Shown here: in pieces, positions 28,730-38,749 of the stretch | Layout of the letters: every line of letters begins with the position of its first letter | Position numbering within the stretch: the stretch's first letter is position 1 | NCBI RefSeq assembly: GCF_014197265.1 | Contig: NZ_JACIFH010000001.1 | Location: 3,100,001 to 3,164,000 of the forward strand | Direction of reading: 5' to 3' | Length of the DNA: 64,000 bases | Source: Microbacterium invictum | Lineage (GTDB): Bacteria; Actinomycetota; Actinomycetes; Actinomycetales; Microbacteriaceae | Translations under genes and position numbers: made by a program | The notes under the pieces: model-generated | The model's database searches: none | Told to the model about the DNA's origin: nothing | What the model saw: the letters and a program-made list of their open reading frames with translations, nothing else

Positions 28730-29092
28730 ATGGCACACGGAGACATCACCCACATCGACATCCCGGTGGGTGACCTGACGAAGGCGACGCAGTTCTACTC
28801 GAACCTGTTCGGGTGGCGGATCGCCGAGATGGAGGGGTTCGAGGGCTACCCGATGTGGCAGGCGCCGAACCAGGTCAGCGGCGGCGGACTCGCCCCGCGC
28901 TCGGCGGAGTTCACCCAGCCACGCTCGTACGTCGAGGTCGACTCGATCGACGACACGGTGGCCAAGGCCCAGGCAGCGGGCGGGTCGGTCGCGATGGCGA
29001 AGGAGAACATCACCGACACGAGCTGGTGGGCGGTCATCGTCGACCCCGACGGTAACCACATCGGCCTGTTCGAGGGCGTCGTCGGCGGCTGA
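28730..29092 (+). CDS. VOC-family (glyoxalase/bleomycin resistance-like) protein
   Basis: This 120-residue protein has two beta-alpha-beta-beta-beta modules. The first begins ITHIDIPVGDLTKATQFYSN with FGWRIAEME, and the second ends with the usual DPDGNHIGLFEG. Metal ligands would be the His near the N-terminus and the Glu near the C-terminus. The role is unknown. It is convergent with the ABC-2 permease gene, with only 14 bp between the stops. Confidence 0.88.
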   Translation: MAHGDITHIDIPVGDLTKATQFYSNLFGWRIAEMEGFEGYPMWQAPNQVSGGGLAPRSAEFTQPRSYVEVDSIDDTVAKAQAAGGSVAMAKENITDTSWWAVIVDPDGNHIGLFEGVVGG

Positions 29093-29106
29093 TACGCGTA
29101 TCGCCG

Positions 29107-30726
29107 CTAGCCTGCGGGGGCGAGCTCGCGTCGACGCATGAGGACGAGGGATGCCGTCGCGCCGGCGCCGGCGGCAAGCGCGAGCCACCAGAGTCCCCGC
29201 GCCAGGACGTCGTCGCCGTCCACCGTCGGCGCGGCGGCGACCGGTGACAGGTTCGATACCCAGTCGGGGAAGCCGAAGAGCGGGCCGAACAGGCCGACCG
29301 TCATGCCCAGCAGCACGAGAGTCCACCCGACCGGGATCGTGAGCCGCGGGGCCAGCACGAACACGAGCGCCGTCACCACGAGGAACACCGCAGCGGCGAG
29401 CGCCTGCCCGCCGCCGGTGACCACGACGTCGCGCATGAGATCCCACTCGCCGCTGCGCCCGGCGATGCCGACCGCGGCGCCGCCGACGGCCGCGGCGATC
29501 ACGAGCACGATCGCGCACGCTGCCACCGCGAGGTAGCCGGCCAGCCATCTCGTCCGAGCGACCGGCGCGGCGAGCACCGGCTCCGCCGAGCCGCGGGTCT
29601 CTTCTTGCCGCGCCCGGCACACGACCTGCACCGCGGCGCAGGCGGCGAGGATTCCGAGCATCGTGAAGAAGGTGGTCACGGTGGCCTGCTCGATGTCACC
29701 GGCGCCCGCGATCTGAGCGAGCATGTCGGCGATCGCCGGGTTGTCGGCCCCGACCTCCTCGACGATCGAGGCGAGCGAGGTGGAGAGCACACCGACCAGC
29801 AGGCCGCCGATCGCCCACCCGAGCACCGCACCGCGGGTCAGTCGCCAGACGAGTGCGAGCGGACTCGCCAGGACGATGGATGCCGCGGCGCGGCCGTGCC
29901 GGGCCGGCACGAAGCCCGCCCCGAGATCGCGTGCCGAGGTCAGTGCGAGGGCGGCGGCGGCCAGCATGAGGCCGCACCCGACGCACAGTGCGATCGGCCA
30001 GCGTGCGTCATCGGCGAACGCCCGGGTGTTCTCGGCCCACCCGATCGGCGACAGCCAGGTCAGCCACGAACTCTCCATACGCGTGAGGTCGTCGCTGGGG
30101 GTGCCGATCGCGTTCCCCGCGCCCGCGACGACGAGCGCGCCGACCGTGACCCAGACCGCGAACGCATTGGCGCCGTGGGCGGTGCGGAACAGCTGCGCGC
30201 CGAGTAGGCCCACGCCGAGGAAGGCGACGCCCGCGCCGCCGACTGCGAAGCCCGTGACGGCGGCGCCGGCAGCATCCACCCCTGTCGAGGCGAACGCGGC
30301 CGTGACCAGGACAGCGAGCACGACGTTGGCGGACAGCCCGTGCAGGGCGGTCGCGACCACCGGCGCGATGCGCCCGGCGGGTGTGGCGCCCACCAGCTCG
30401 GCACGGCCGTCCTCCTCTTCGGTGCGGGTGTGTCGGACCGCGAGGAACGTGCTCATGAGTCCGGCGAGCAGGGCGAGCCACGGGAAGATGAGGAAGACCA
30501 TGAACGCGGCTTCGTCCGAACCGGACGGCAGGCCGCGGAACAGCAGGATCACGGGGTTTGCCAGGGCGGCGGCGAGGAGACTCACCCGGTCCTGCTCTGT
30601 GCTGAACGACTCGGCGACGCCGACATAGGAGAGGAACGCGAGCAGGGCGGTGCCGATCGTCCACATCAGCAACTGCGGCCAGTCTCGACGCAGCCGCTGG
30701 CCCCAGAGAATGCCGAGCGTGCGCAT
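29107..30726 (-). CDS. ABC-2 type exporter permease
   Basis: This 539-residue membrane protein has about twelve predicted helices in two halves, as in exporters of the tetronasin/polyketide antibiotic type. Segments such as HTRTEEEDGRAELVGATPAGR and RARQEETRGSAEPVLAAPVARTRWLAGY mark the cytoplasmic start of the two repeats. The ATG at 30726 overlaps the ATPase stop as TGATG. It should form an exporter with that ATPase. Confidence 0.9.
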   Translation of the reverse strand: MRTLGILWGQRLRRDWPQLLMWTIGTALLAFLSYVGVAESFSTEQDRVSLLAAALANPVILLFRGLPSGSDEAAFMVFLIFPWLALLAGLMSTFLAVRHTRTEEEDGRAELVGATPAGRIAPVVATALHGLSANVVLAVLVTAAFASTGVDAAGAAVTGFAVGGAGVAFLGVGLLGAQLFRTAHGANAFAVWVTVGALVVAGAGNAIGTPSDDLTRMESSWLTWLSPIGWAENTRAFADDARWPIALCVGCGLMLAAAALALTSARDLGAGFVPARHGRAAASIVLASPLALVWRLTRGAVLGWAIGGLLVGVLSTSLASIVEEVGADNPAIADMLAQIAGAGDIEQATVTTFFTMLGILAACAAVQVVCRARQEETRGSAEPVLAAPVARTRWLAGYLAVAACAIVLVIAAAVGGAAVGIAGRSGEWDLMRDVVVTGGGQALAAAVFLVVTALVFVLAPRLTIPVGWTLVLLGMTVGLFGPLFGFPDWVSNLSPVAAAPTVDGDDVLARGLWWLALAAGAGATASLVLMRRRELAPAG

Positions 30727-31658
30727 CACGAGTCCATGGGTCCGGCGGCCGCGTCGCCGTAATGGCGGAGGAACAGCTCTTCCAGAGACGGCGGCGTGAT
30801 GCGCAGGCCCTGCACGCCACGGGCGGCGAGCTCGGGCAGAATGCCCGGCACGGCGTCGCTGTCGACGGTGAAGCGGACCCGGCCGTCCTCGACGACCACA
30901 TCGTGCGCCTTGGGGAGGGCACCGGCACCCGCGCCCTCGAACGAGACCTCCGTGCGGGTGAGATGGCGCAGCTCGACCAGCGAGCCGGACTCGACCACGC
31001 GCCCCGCGCGGATGATCGACACCCGATCGCAGAGCTGCTCGACCTCGGAGAGGATGTGGCTGGACAGGAGCACGGTCGCACCGGCATCCCGTACCCGTGC
31101 GATCTCGCGCCGGAACACGACCTCCATGAGCGGGTCGAGCCCGCTGGTCGGCTCGTCGAGGATGTACAGGTCGGCCGGCACGGCGAACGCGGCGATCAGC
31201 GCGACCTTCTGCCGGTTTCCTTTCGAGTACGCGCGCCCCTTCGTCCGCGGATCGAACTGGAACGCCGCGCTCAGCCGCTCCTTCTCGGTGCGATAGTCGG
31301 CATCACGACGGCCGGCGCCGCGCAGGCGGGCGAGCAGGTCGACGGCCTCACCGCCGGACAGGTTCGGCCAGACCGACACGTCTCCCGGTACGTACGCGAT
31401 GCGGCGATGGAGGGCGACTGCCTCGCGCCACGGGTCGTGCCCGAACACGCTGATCCGGCCGCTCGTCGCGCGGGCGAGGCCGAGCAGGATGCGGATGGCA
31501 GTGGTCTTGCCCGCGCCGTTGGGACCGAGGAAGCCGTGCACCTGACCCTCGTCCACGGTGAGGTCGAGACCGTCGAGGGCGTGGACGGGTCCATACTGCT
31601 TCGTCAGCCCCTGTGCCTGGATGACGGGGTCGCGAGGAGTGCTGGTCGCGGTGCTCAC
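30726..31658 (-). CDS. ABC exporter ATP-binding protein
   Basis: This 310-residue ATPase has Walker A GPNGAGKTT, Walker B LYILDEPTSGLDPL and the switch His in LLSSHILSEVEQL. The signature motif is YSKGNRQKV rather than LSGGQ, a variant seen in this drug- or antibiotic-export subgroup. The C-terminal 80 residues (LEELFLRHYG) are the usual extension. It is the first gene of a two-gene operon with the permease at 29107. Confidence 0.93.
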   Translation of the reverse strand: MSTATSTPRDPVIQAQGLTKQYGPVHALDGLDLTVDEGQVHGFLGPNGAGKTTAIRILLGLARATSGRISVFGHDPWREAVALHRRIAYVPGDVSVWPNLSGGEAVDLLARLRGAGRRDADYRTEKERLSAAFQFDPRTKGRAYSKGNRQKVALIAAFAVPADLYILDEPTSGLDPLMEVVFRREIARVRDAGATVLLSSHILSEVEQLCDRVSIIRAGRVVESGSLVELRHLTRTEVSFEGAGAGALPKAHDVVVEDGRVRFTVDSDAVPGILPELAARGVQGLRITPPSLEELFLRHYGDAAAGPMDS

Positions 31659-31700
31659 GGACGGGAGCGTACGCCCGTCGATGAACCCTGAACAGAGGCG

Positions 31701-32231
31701 TCAGCGCTTCTTGCGCGGCGCCTCGGAGACATCGAGCTTCTCGTGGAGGCCGCCGAGCGACGACCACGCACTGGTCTTGCCCTGCGCGGCGTGCTCCGCA
31801 CCGCGGACCGCGCGCTCGTCGGCCCATTCGTTGAGCACGTGGCCGCGGTGGCCGCGGACGTGCTCGAGCACGACGTCGGGCAGACCCGCTGCGCGGCGGG
31901 CGTCGCGGGCGACGATGAGCTGCTCGAGCAGGTCGACGTTCTTCGTCGGCGCGCCGGTCGAGGTCTTCCAGCCGCGGCGGCGGTGGCCGTCCATCCACTT
32001 CTCGTAGGTGTCGATCGCGTACTTCGAGTCCGCCTGGACGACCAGGTCCTTCACATCGGCGTGGTCTTCGATGGCCTTGAGCAGACCGAGCAGCTCGCCG
32101 ATGTTGTTGGTGCCCACCGGCAGAGCGCCCGCGGCCCAGTGGCCGTCTTCACCCACCCACGCCCAGCCGGTCGGTCCGGGATTGCCCTTGCAGGCGCCGT
32201 CGGTGGCCACGGTGTACGGCTTCTCAGTCAC
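31701..32231 (-). CDS. rnhA: Ribonuclease HI
   Basis: This 176-residue RNase H degrades RNA in RNA-DNA hybrids. The four catalytic acids are visible: Asp11 (ATDGACKGNPGP), Glu46 (NNIGELLGL), Asp68 (VQADSKYAID) and Asp138 (NEWADERA), with the loop His124 or His128 in EHVRGHRGH. A 30-residue basic tail extends past the usual end. It is divergent from the FtsX-type operon. Confidence 0.95.
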   Translation of the reverse strand: MTEKPYTVATDGACKGNPGPTGWAWVGEDGHWAAGALPVGTNNIGELLGLLKAIEDHADVKDLVVQADSKYAIDTYEKWMDGHRRRGWKTSTGAPTKNVDLLEQLIVARDARRAAGLPDVVLEHVRGHRGHVLNEWADERAVRGAEHAAQGKTSAWSSLGGLHEKLDVSEAPRKKR

Positions 32232-32316
32232 CCCTCGACGCTACCCGGACGCAGGCCGTTCCGCGTTCCGAGCGGATGTGCCCGGAACGCGTTGTCCCGA
32301 TGCATATGGTGGACGA

Positions 32317-34986
32317 GTGACTGCGACGACCGCTGCCCGCGATGCCGTCCCGGCTGCGCGGCTGCAGCGGCGGCGCCTGCGATCCCGCGTCGGATCGCTG
32401 CTGGCCCTGGCGCTGACGGTGGCCGCCGTCGTCGGGCTCGGCTGCGGTCTGCTGGCGGCATCGGCGCTCGCCGGGCAGGATTCGATCCGCGCGGCCCTGC
32501 CCGATCCGACGACCCCCGAGGGTTGGCTGCAGGTGCAGACCCGTCCCGCCGACGACCGGCAGGCGCAGCAGGACGCCGCCGAGGCCGTCATCGCCGCCGC
32601 GCTGGGCGACACGGTCGAGGTGGAGGCGGTGACCCTCGGCGAGACCGGCTCCGACCTGGAGCGCGTCGCCTGGCGGATCACGCCGGCCACATCCGAACTC
32701 ACGCCGCAATCGGTGCAGCGACTCGCGGACGGCCTCGAGCGCCTGCCCGATCAGTTCCGCTCGTCGCCGGCGGCGCAGAACGGCAGCATCGCGACGGGGT
32801 CCCTCACCCCCGCCGTCGCGGGGATCGCCGCAGCGACCCGTGCGACGGCCGCCATCCTGCCGGTGCCGATCGCCCTGCTGGGTGCGCTGGGCTGGTTCGC
32901 GGCATTGCAGCTCGCGCGTCTGCTCGGGATGTCGCGGGCCGGCGAGACCCGGCTGCTGCAGGCACGGGGGCTCGCGCGAGGTCAGCGGGCCGGCCTCGCC
33001 GCGCTCGATGCGCTGCTGGTCACGGTGGCCGGTGCCCTGGTGGGTCTGGTCGTGGCCGGCGCGGTGCTCGCCGTGCTGTGGGGTGACGCCGGCATAGCGG
33101 GGCTGGCCGGCACGTGGCCGACCGTCGTGGCCGGTGGGGCGCTGCTGGCGGCGACCATCGCCGCCGGCCAGTTCGTCGCGAGCACCGCTCCCACGCGTGC
33201 CGCGGCGGGGCGAATGGCGCGTGCCGCTTCACCGGCGCTGACCGTGCTGCTGCTCGCGGTCGCCGCCGTGCTCGTGTGGCAGGCGGCGACCACGCCCGGG
33301 ACGTCCTGGGACTCCTGGTCGGTCGCGGTGACGATGCTCGCGCCGACCGTCGGTGTGGCCGCCCTCGCCGTCGCCGCGCTCGCCGCGTTCGGACCGGTCG
33401 CCGCGTTCGCCGCCCGTCGTGCCGCACGCGGTCGCGGTCTGTCGCCGGCCTACCCGATCCGGCAGGTCGCCCGGCGCGTGCCGGCGTTCTCGGTCGGCGT
33501 CGTCCTCGTCGTCATCGCAATGGCCGGGGCGACCCTCGCGGGTGCCTACGGGGCGACCTGGTCCACCGCCACGACGCAGTCCCAGCGACTGGCTGCGGGC
33601 GCGCCGCTGCGGGCGAGCGTCGACCCGGTCACCCCGGCGGCGCTGGAGCAGGCGACGGCCCTCGGCCCGGCCGCACCGGCGTACACGGCATCGGTGGTCA
33701 CCGGCGAGGTGGGCGCCTCTCTGATCGCCGTGCCGGCCGACCTGCTTCCGGCGGTGCTGCCCGATCTGCCCGCTCTGGCCGCCTCCCTGGCCACGACGCT
33801 GGCAGACGACCTGCGGGGTCCGATGCTGCCCGACGAGGCCACCGGCGTGCGGCTGACGGGCACGATCGCCGGAGACCCCGACGCCGCCGCGGCCGCCACG
33901 GCGCTGGCCTGGGTGATGGATGCCGCGGGGACACCGGCATCCATCCCCCTCGTCCTGGAGACGCAGGACCGCACATTCACGGCGACCGGCGAACTGCCGG
34001 GCGGCATAGGCCCCTGGCGGCTCACGGCCGTCGAAGTCGCGCGCGGCAATGCGTATCCGTGGGACCGCGTGGCATTCATGGACCTGCGGATCGTCGCCGT
34101 GACCGGAGCATCGGAGGCCGACCTCGGGATCACCCCCGTCAGCGCGGCGACCGTGCACCCCCCGAACGCCGCCGACGGCGCCGCCGTCCGTTCCGCCCTC
34201 GTGTGGAGCGCGGCCGGCACCGACGCACCGCGAGTGCCGGCCGTCATCACCGAGTCGCTGGCGGAGCAGCTCGCCCTCGCCCCCGGGGATGACCTCGATC
34301 TGCGCGTGGACGGCGGCGGGCGCCACTTCGCCGCCGTCGTCGCCGACGTCGTGCCGGCGCTGCCGGGCATCGGCTCGGGTTCGGGAGTATTCGCGTCGCT
34401 GCCCACCCTGGTCGAGGCCGGCACCCCACTCGAACCCGCCGACGTCGCCCCCTCGCCGCCTCTGCCCGGTGAGGTGTGGGCCGTCGGAGATGCGACCGCG
34501 TTGGCCGAAGCGCTCGACGCGCCCGTCACCGTGCCGGACGACCCCGCCCAGGCGGTCGCCGGCGAGCTCGCCGAGCTGTGGCGCGTGGCCGCGATCGGCG
34601 GCGCCGCGCTGACAGGAGTGGCCCTCGTCGCCCTGCTGTGGTCACTGACCCGGCGCCGCGGGGGAGAGGTGCTCGTTCTGCGCACGCTCGGCCTCGCCCC
34701 GCGGGCCATCGCCCGTCTGCGCACCATCGAGTCGGGCATGGTCGTGCTGCTGTCGGTCGTGCTGGGCGTCGCCGGGGGACTCGGCCTGGCGGCGCTGCTG
34801 ATTCCGCGCCTGGCAGCGCGGACCATGCCGGGTGAGCAGGCCACCCCCGCCCTCGCCGTCGACCCCATGCCCGTGGTACTCGCCGCCCTCGTGCTGCTGA
34901 CCGCGTTCGCGATCGCCGCCGCCGGCATGACCGCCGTCGTGCGCGTGCAGGGCGCGACGACCCGCGTCGAGGAGGCGGCCCCGTGA
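32317..34986 (+). CDS. Large FtsX-type ABC permease (first of pair)
   Basis: This 889-residue membrane protein of the FtsX/MacB permease family has an N-terminal helix at residues 26-46, a large extracytoplasmic domain, and a second core with helices near 180-400. A second extracellular domain follows, then three C-terminal helices (LTGVALVALLWSLTRRRGG ... VVLLSVVLGVAGGLGLAAL). The start is a GTG at 32317. The stop overlaps the next permease as GTGA. The four genes from here to 39660 form one operon; no ligand-binding protein is present. Confidence 0.85.
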   Translation: MTATTAARDAVPAARLQRRRLRSRVGSLLALALTVAAVVGLGCGLLAASALAGQDSIRAALPDPTTPEGWLQVQTRPADDRQAQQDAAEAVIAAALGDTVEVEAVTLGETGSDLERVAWRITPATSELTPQSVQRLADGLERLPDQFRSSPAAQNGSIATGSLTPAVAGIAAATRATAAILPVPIALLGALGWFAALQLARLLGMSRAGETRLLQARGLARGQRAGLAALDALLVTVAGALVGLVVAGAVLAVLWGDAGIAGLAGTWPTVVAGGALLAATIAAGQFVASTAPTRAAAGRMARAASPALTVLLLAVAAVLVWQAATTPGTSWDSWSVAVTMLAPTVGVAALAVAALAAFGPVAAFAARRAARGRGLSPAYPIRQVARRVPAFSVGVVLVVIAMAGATLAGAYGATWSTATTQSQRLAAGAPLRASVDPVTPAALEQATALGPAAPAYTASVVTGEVGASLIAVPADLLPAVLPDLPALAASLATTLADDLRGPMLPDEATGVRLTGTIAGDPDAAAAATALAWVMDAAGTPASIPLVLETQDRTFTATGELPGGIGPWRLTAVEVARGNAYPWDRVAFMDLRIVAVTGASEADLGITPVSAATVHPPNAADGAAVRSALVWSAAGTDAPRVPAVITESLAEQLALAPGDDLDLRVDGGGRHFAAVVADVVPALPGIGSGSGVFASLPTLVEAGTPLEPADVAPSPPLPGEVWAVGDATALAEALDAPVTVPDDPAQAVAGELAELWRVAAIGGAALTGVALVALLWSLTRRRGGEVLVLRTLGLAPRAIARLRTIESGMVVLLSVVLGVAGGLGLAALLIPRLAARTMPGEQATPALAVDPMPVVLAALVLLTAFAIAAAGMTAVVRVQGATTRVEEAAP

Positions 34987-37748
34987 CCACCGCCCGCCTG
35001 ATGCTGCCGCACCTGCGTGCCGGACTCGGCTCGATCCTGACGGTCGCCGCGATCGTCCTCACGCTGACGGCGGGCGCGGTCTTCGCACCGATCGCGGTGA
35101 CGGGCATGCTCGACGCGTCCACGCGGCATCGCGTCGAGGCGCTGAGCCCGGCGGTCCGCGATCTCGGGGCATCGGGGCCGTTCACGCCGTGGCCGGGCTC
35201 GGGTCCGCAGCCGACGGCCTCGCTGCCCGAGGAGTACCGCGCGACGTGGGGGCTGTGGGACAGCAGCATCCGCACGATCCGTGACGAGATGCCCGGGGAC
35301 CTCGCCGACGTCTTCGGTGAGGCGGAGTACTACACGCGCTACGGCGAGCCCGGGGAGTTCAACGGCACGACGTATGTGGCCCTCGATCCGCGATTCGCGG
35401 AGCGCATCGACGTCGGCGACGGGCGGCTGCCGGAGCTCACGGTCACCGAACCGCAGTGGGAGGAGCTGTTCGCCGACGCGTGGGATGACACGGGTCAGCC
35501 TGCCGAGGGGTTCGAACCCGCTCTTCCCGCCATCGAGATCGTGCTCTCGGCCGCGTCGGCCCGCGAGGTCGACTGGGCGATCGGCGAGACCCGGACGGTA
35601 GGCACCGAAGCGACCTGGCAGTTCCCGCTTCCCCTCGTCCTGGTGGGCACCTTCGATGCGGTCGACGCGGACGACCCGTACTGGACCCGCGGCACCGGCG
35701 TGCTCGCCCCGTCGATCGGCTTCGACCCGGACGGTGTGCCCTATGTGCGAACGACCGGCTACGTCCCGCCGGACATGCTGCCGATGCTGCGCTGGCTCGC
35801 GCCGATCACCCAGACCGACGTCTGGTATCCCGCCGAGGTCGAGAAGTTCACCGCGGACGGCGCACCCGAGCTGCTCGCCGCCCTCCGCGGCTTCACGTCG
35901 CGCGCGCAGCCGCTGACGTTGCCGGACGGATTCACGTACGCCTCGCTGACCTTCCAGTCGGGGACCGTCGACGCACTGGAGGACGCGGTCGCCGGCAACG
36001 CGTCACTGGTCGCCGTCATCGGCATGCTGCTGTCGGGTCCGGTCGGTGTCGCCCTGGCCGTGCTCCTGCTCGGCTGCCGGCTGCTGTGGGAGCGCCGCCG
36101 TGCGGGCGCGGCGCTGCTGTCGGCCCGCGGCGCCTCGGATCGGCAGCTGCGGGCGCTGCTCGCGCTCGACGGGCTGGTGGCCGGCGTCATCCCCGCCGTC
36201 ATCGGTGCGGGGATCGGTCTCGCCGTGGCCGCCCTCATCGTGCCCGGGCAGTCGGCGAGCCCGGCGATGCTGGTCCTGCCGGTCGTGCTGGCGCTGCTGC
36301 CCGGGGCGTCCGGCGTGGTCGTGGCAGCGCAGCACCGCGGTCGCGGGCGCGCCGACACGCGGCGGTCGTCGGTCTGGCGCCTCATCATCGATATCGGCAT
36401 CGTGCTGCTTGCCGCCCTGGCGACCGCGCTGCTGGTGCTGCGCGGCACGGCCGCGACGTCCGAGCAGCTCGACCCGCTCGCCGTGGCCGCCCCGTTCCTG
36501 CTGTCGCTGGCCGCGTGCGTGCTCACGCTGCGGCTGTATCCGGCGGTGCTGCGCGTCGTGCTCGCCCGGCAGCAGCGCCGGCCGGGATTCACCGGCCTGG
36601 TGGGTGCGGCGCGGGCGCTGCGCGACCCCGCGACAGGCACCGCGCCGGTGCTCGCCCTCATCGTCGGGGTGTCCTTCGCGGTGGCCGGCGGCATCCTGCT
36701 CTCCATCGTCCAGAACGGAGCCGAGCACGCCGCCCGCGCAGCCGTCGGTGCCGACCTGCAGGTCCAGGCGCTGCGCCTCACCGACGAGGACATCGCCGCG
36801 GTGACCGCTGTCGACGGCGTCGCCGCTGTCGCGCCCGTGTCCGTGCTGCCGGCGTCGGAACTCGAGGTGGATCAGCGCCGCGCGAGAGTGAACCTGTACC
36901 TGGCCGATCCGCAGCTGCTCGGCGACGCGCAGCGCGGATACCCGGCATCCATCCCCGACGATGTCGACCTCAGGTCCGTCGACGGCGTGCCCCGCCTGCT
37001 GTTCGCGCAGACCGTCGCCGATCGCGAGCGGGTCGAGGCGGACTCGGCGATCGAGATCATCGGCGCCCCGGCCCAGGCCGCGGGTGCCGCCCCGGGCACC
37101 GCGGCATTCGCGATCAGCAGCAACTGGGTGCTCACCGACATCGCCTCGCTCGAGCAGATCACCGACCGGGTGCCCACCGCCACGCATCTGTTCATCCGGA
37201 TCGACGCCGATTCATCGGTGGATGCCGTGGTCGCCGGCATCCGGGACATCCTCGGGCACACGGTGACCGTGACCACCGCCGCCGACGCCCTCGCGCAGAT
37301 CGACAGCGACCCCGCGGTGACCGGGCTGCGCGCCGTGCTGCTGGCCGGCATCGCCATCTCGGCGCTGCTCAGCGCCGTCGCGGTCGTGGTCACCCTGGTG
37401 CTCGGATCGCGTGCCCGCCAGCGCATTCTGGCGCTGCTGCAGACACTCGGAGCACCGCCGCGCACCGGCTCGCGCCTGCTCGCGTGGGAGCTGGTGCCCG
37501 CGGGGCTCGCCGCTCTCGTGGTCGGCGGGGTGTTCGGGGCGCTGCTGCCGCTGCTGCTGAGCGCCGTGATCGACCTGCGCTCCTTCACCACCGGCGACGT
37601 CGCACCGGCGTACCGGGTGGATCCGCTCATCCTGCTGCTGACGGTCGGCGGCTTCATCGCCGTCACCGCCGGCGCCACCCTGGCAGCTCTCGCGATCGCA
37701 CGCCGCGCCCGCGCCGCCGCCATTCTGCGTACCGTGGAGGACACGTGA
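34983..37748 (+). CDS. Large FtsX-type ABC permease (second of pair)
   Basis: This 921-residue FtsX-family permease starts at a GTG overlapping the previous stop. After a first helix (ILTVAAIVLTLTAGAVFAPI) comes an extracellular domain of about 300 residues. The FtsX core follows with the conserved ARALRDPATGTAPVLALIVG, and the last helices carry a cytoplasmic AIARRARAAAILRTVEDT tail. It should pair with the upstream permease as a heterodimer. Such systems export lipids, peptides or antibiotics, or transmit force to cell-wall hydrolases; the sequence does not decide. Confidence 0.85.
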   Translation: MTTARLMLPHLRAGLGSILTVAAIVLTLTAGAVFAPIAVTGMLDASTRHRVEALSPAVRDLGASGPFTPWPGSGPQPTASLPEEYRATWGLWDSSIRTIRDEMPGDLADVFGEAEYYTRYGEPGEFNGTTYVALDPRFAERIDVGDGRLPELTVTEPQWEELFADAWDDTGQPAEGFEPALPAIEIVLSAASAREVDWAIGETRTVGTEATWQFPLPLVLVGTFDAVDADDPYWTRGTGVLAPSIGFDPDGVPYVRTTGYVPPDMLPMLRWLAPITQTDVWYPAEVEKFTADGAPELLAALRGFTSRAQPLTLPDGFTYASLTFQSGTVDALEDAVAGNASLVAVIGMLLSGPVGVALAVLLLGCRLLWERRRAGAALLSARGASDRQLRALLALDGLVAGVIPAVIGAGIGLAVAALIVPGQSASPAMLVLPVVLALLPGASGVVVAAQHRGRGRADTRRSSVWRLIIDIGIVLLAALATALLVLRGTAATSEQLDPLAVAAPFLLSLAACVLTLRLYPAVLRVVLARQQRRPGFTGLVGAARALRDPATGTAPVLALIVGVSFAVAGGILLSIVQNGAEHAARAAVGADLQVQALRLTDEDIAAVTAVDGVAAVAPVSVLPASELEVDQRRARVNLYLADPQLLGDAQRGYPASIPDDVDLRSVDGVPRLLFAQTVADRERVEADSAIEIIGAPAQAAGAAPGTAAFAISSNWVLTDIASLEQITDRVPTATHLFIRIDADSSVDAVVAGIRDILGHTVTVTTAADALAQIDSDPAVTGLRAVLLAGIAISALLSAVAVVVTLVLGSRARQRILALLQTLGAPPRTGSRLLAWELVPAGLAALVVGGVFGALLPLLLSAVIDLRSFTTGDVAPAYRVDPLILLLTVGGFIAVTAGATLAALAIARRARAAAILRTVEDT

Positions 37749-38749
37749 CCGACACCGCTGGCATCCACAACCCCCCGGACATCGTCTGCTCCGACCTCGT
37801 GCGCATCTTCGCGACCGAGGGCGTCGAGGTGCAGGCGCTGCAGGGTCTCAGCCTCGTCGTCCAACGCGGGGAGCTCGTCGCCGTCGTCGGCGCCTCGGGG
37901 TCGGGCAAGTCGACCCTGCTGGCGATCCTGTCGGGCATGGACACTCCGACGGCCGGTGTGGCCCGCGTCGCCGACCGCGATCTGCTGACCATGTCGCGCC
38001 GCGACCGCGTCGCGTTCCGGCGGGAGTGCGTGGGCTTCGTGTGGCAGCAGACCTCCCGCAACCTGCTGCCGTATCTGACCGCCGCCGAGAACGTCGCCGC
38101 GGTGCTCGCGATCACCGGCACGGTGAAGTCGCGCGCGCGCGCCGAGCGCGCCCGCGACCTGCTCGACCTGCTCGGCATCGGCTACGGTGCCGATCGCCGC
38201 CCCGATCAGCTCTCCGGCGGCGAGCAGCAGCGGGTCGCGATCGCCGTCGGCATCGCCAACGAGCCCCGGGTCCTGCTCGCCGACGAGCCGACCGGCGAGC
38301 TTGATGACGACACGAGCGCCGAAGTGCTCGAGGCGATGCGGTCGGTCAACCGTGAGCTCGGCGTGACCACGCTGATCGTCACGCACGACCCGTCGGTGTC
38401 GGAGCATGTGGCCCGCACGGTGCAGATCCGCGACGGACGCACCGCCACCGAGGTGCTGCGTTCGACGCACACCGATGAGCACGGCGCCGAGCAGCACGTC
38501 GCGGAGGAGTACGCCGTGCTCGACAAGGTGGGCCGGCTTCAGCTGCCCGACGAGTTCGTCACCTCGCTCGACCTGCGCGAGCGGGTGCGACTTGCGCTCG
38601 AACCCGATCACGTCGGGGTGTGGCCGGGGGCACGGCCCCGCAACGAACCGGCGGCGTCCCCGGTGTCCACGCCACCGGCATCCCCACCAGCCGCGTCCCC
38701 GCCACCGGCTTCCACACCCCCGGCATCCACTTCGGAGGAGGCATCATGA
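37745..38749 (+). CDS. ABC ATPase with AbrB-like segment and Pro/Ala tail
   Basis: This 334-residue MacB/LolD-type ATPase starts at a GTG overlapping the permease stop. It has Walker A GASGSGKST, Q-loop VWQQTSRNL, signature LSGGEQQRV, Walker B VLLADEPTGELD and switch THDPSVSEHV. After the ATPase core comes LDKVGRLQLPDEFVTSL, which resembles the start of an AbrB/SpoVT swapped-hairpin domain. A low-complexity tail of Pro, Ala, Ser and Thr closes the protein. It overlaps the second ATPase as ATGA. Confidence 0.88.
   Translation: MTDTAGIHNPPDIVCSDLVRIFATEGVEVQALQGLSLVVQRGELVAVVGASGSGKSTLLAILSGMDTPTAGVARVADRDLLTMSRRDRVAFRRECVGFVWQQTSRNLLPYLTAAENVAAVLAITGTVKSRARAERARDLLDLLGIGYGADRRPDQLSGGEQQRVAIAVGIANEPRVLLADEPTGELDDDTSAEVLEAMRSVNRELGVTTLIVTHDPSVSEHVARTVQIRDGRTATEVLRSTHTDEHGAEQHVAEEYAVLDKVGRLQLPDEFVTSLDLRERVRLALEPDHVGVWPGARPRNEPAASPVSTPPASPPAASPPPASTPPASTSEEAS

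Noticed and set aside
27242..29620. 792-residue minus-strand frame
   Set aside because: It runs opposite the aldo/keto reductase, Nudix and VOC genes, all of which have clear family motifs.
29107..31658. Possibility that the ABC-2 exporter belongs to an antibiotic biosynthesis cluster
   Set aside because: No biosynthetic genes lie nearby; neighbours are housekeeping genes such as rnhA.
36086..37744. N-terminal extension of the ABC ATPase frame
   Set aside because: This part overlaps the second permease in another frame and is Arg/Ala-rich noise; the GTG at 37745 with the GTGA overlap is the natural start.
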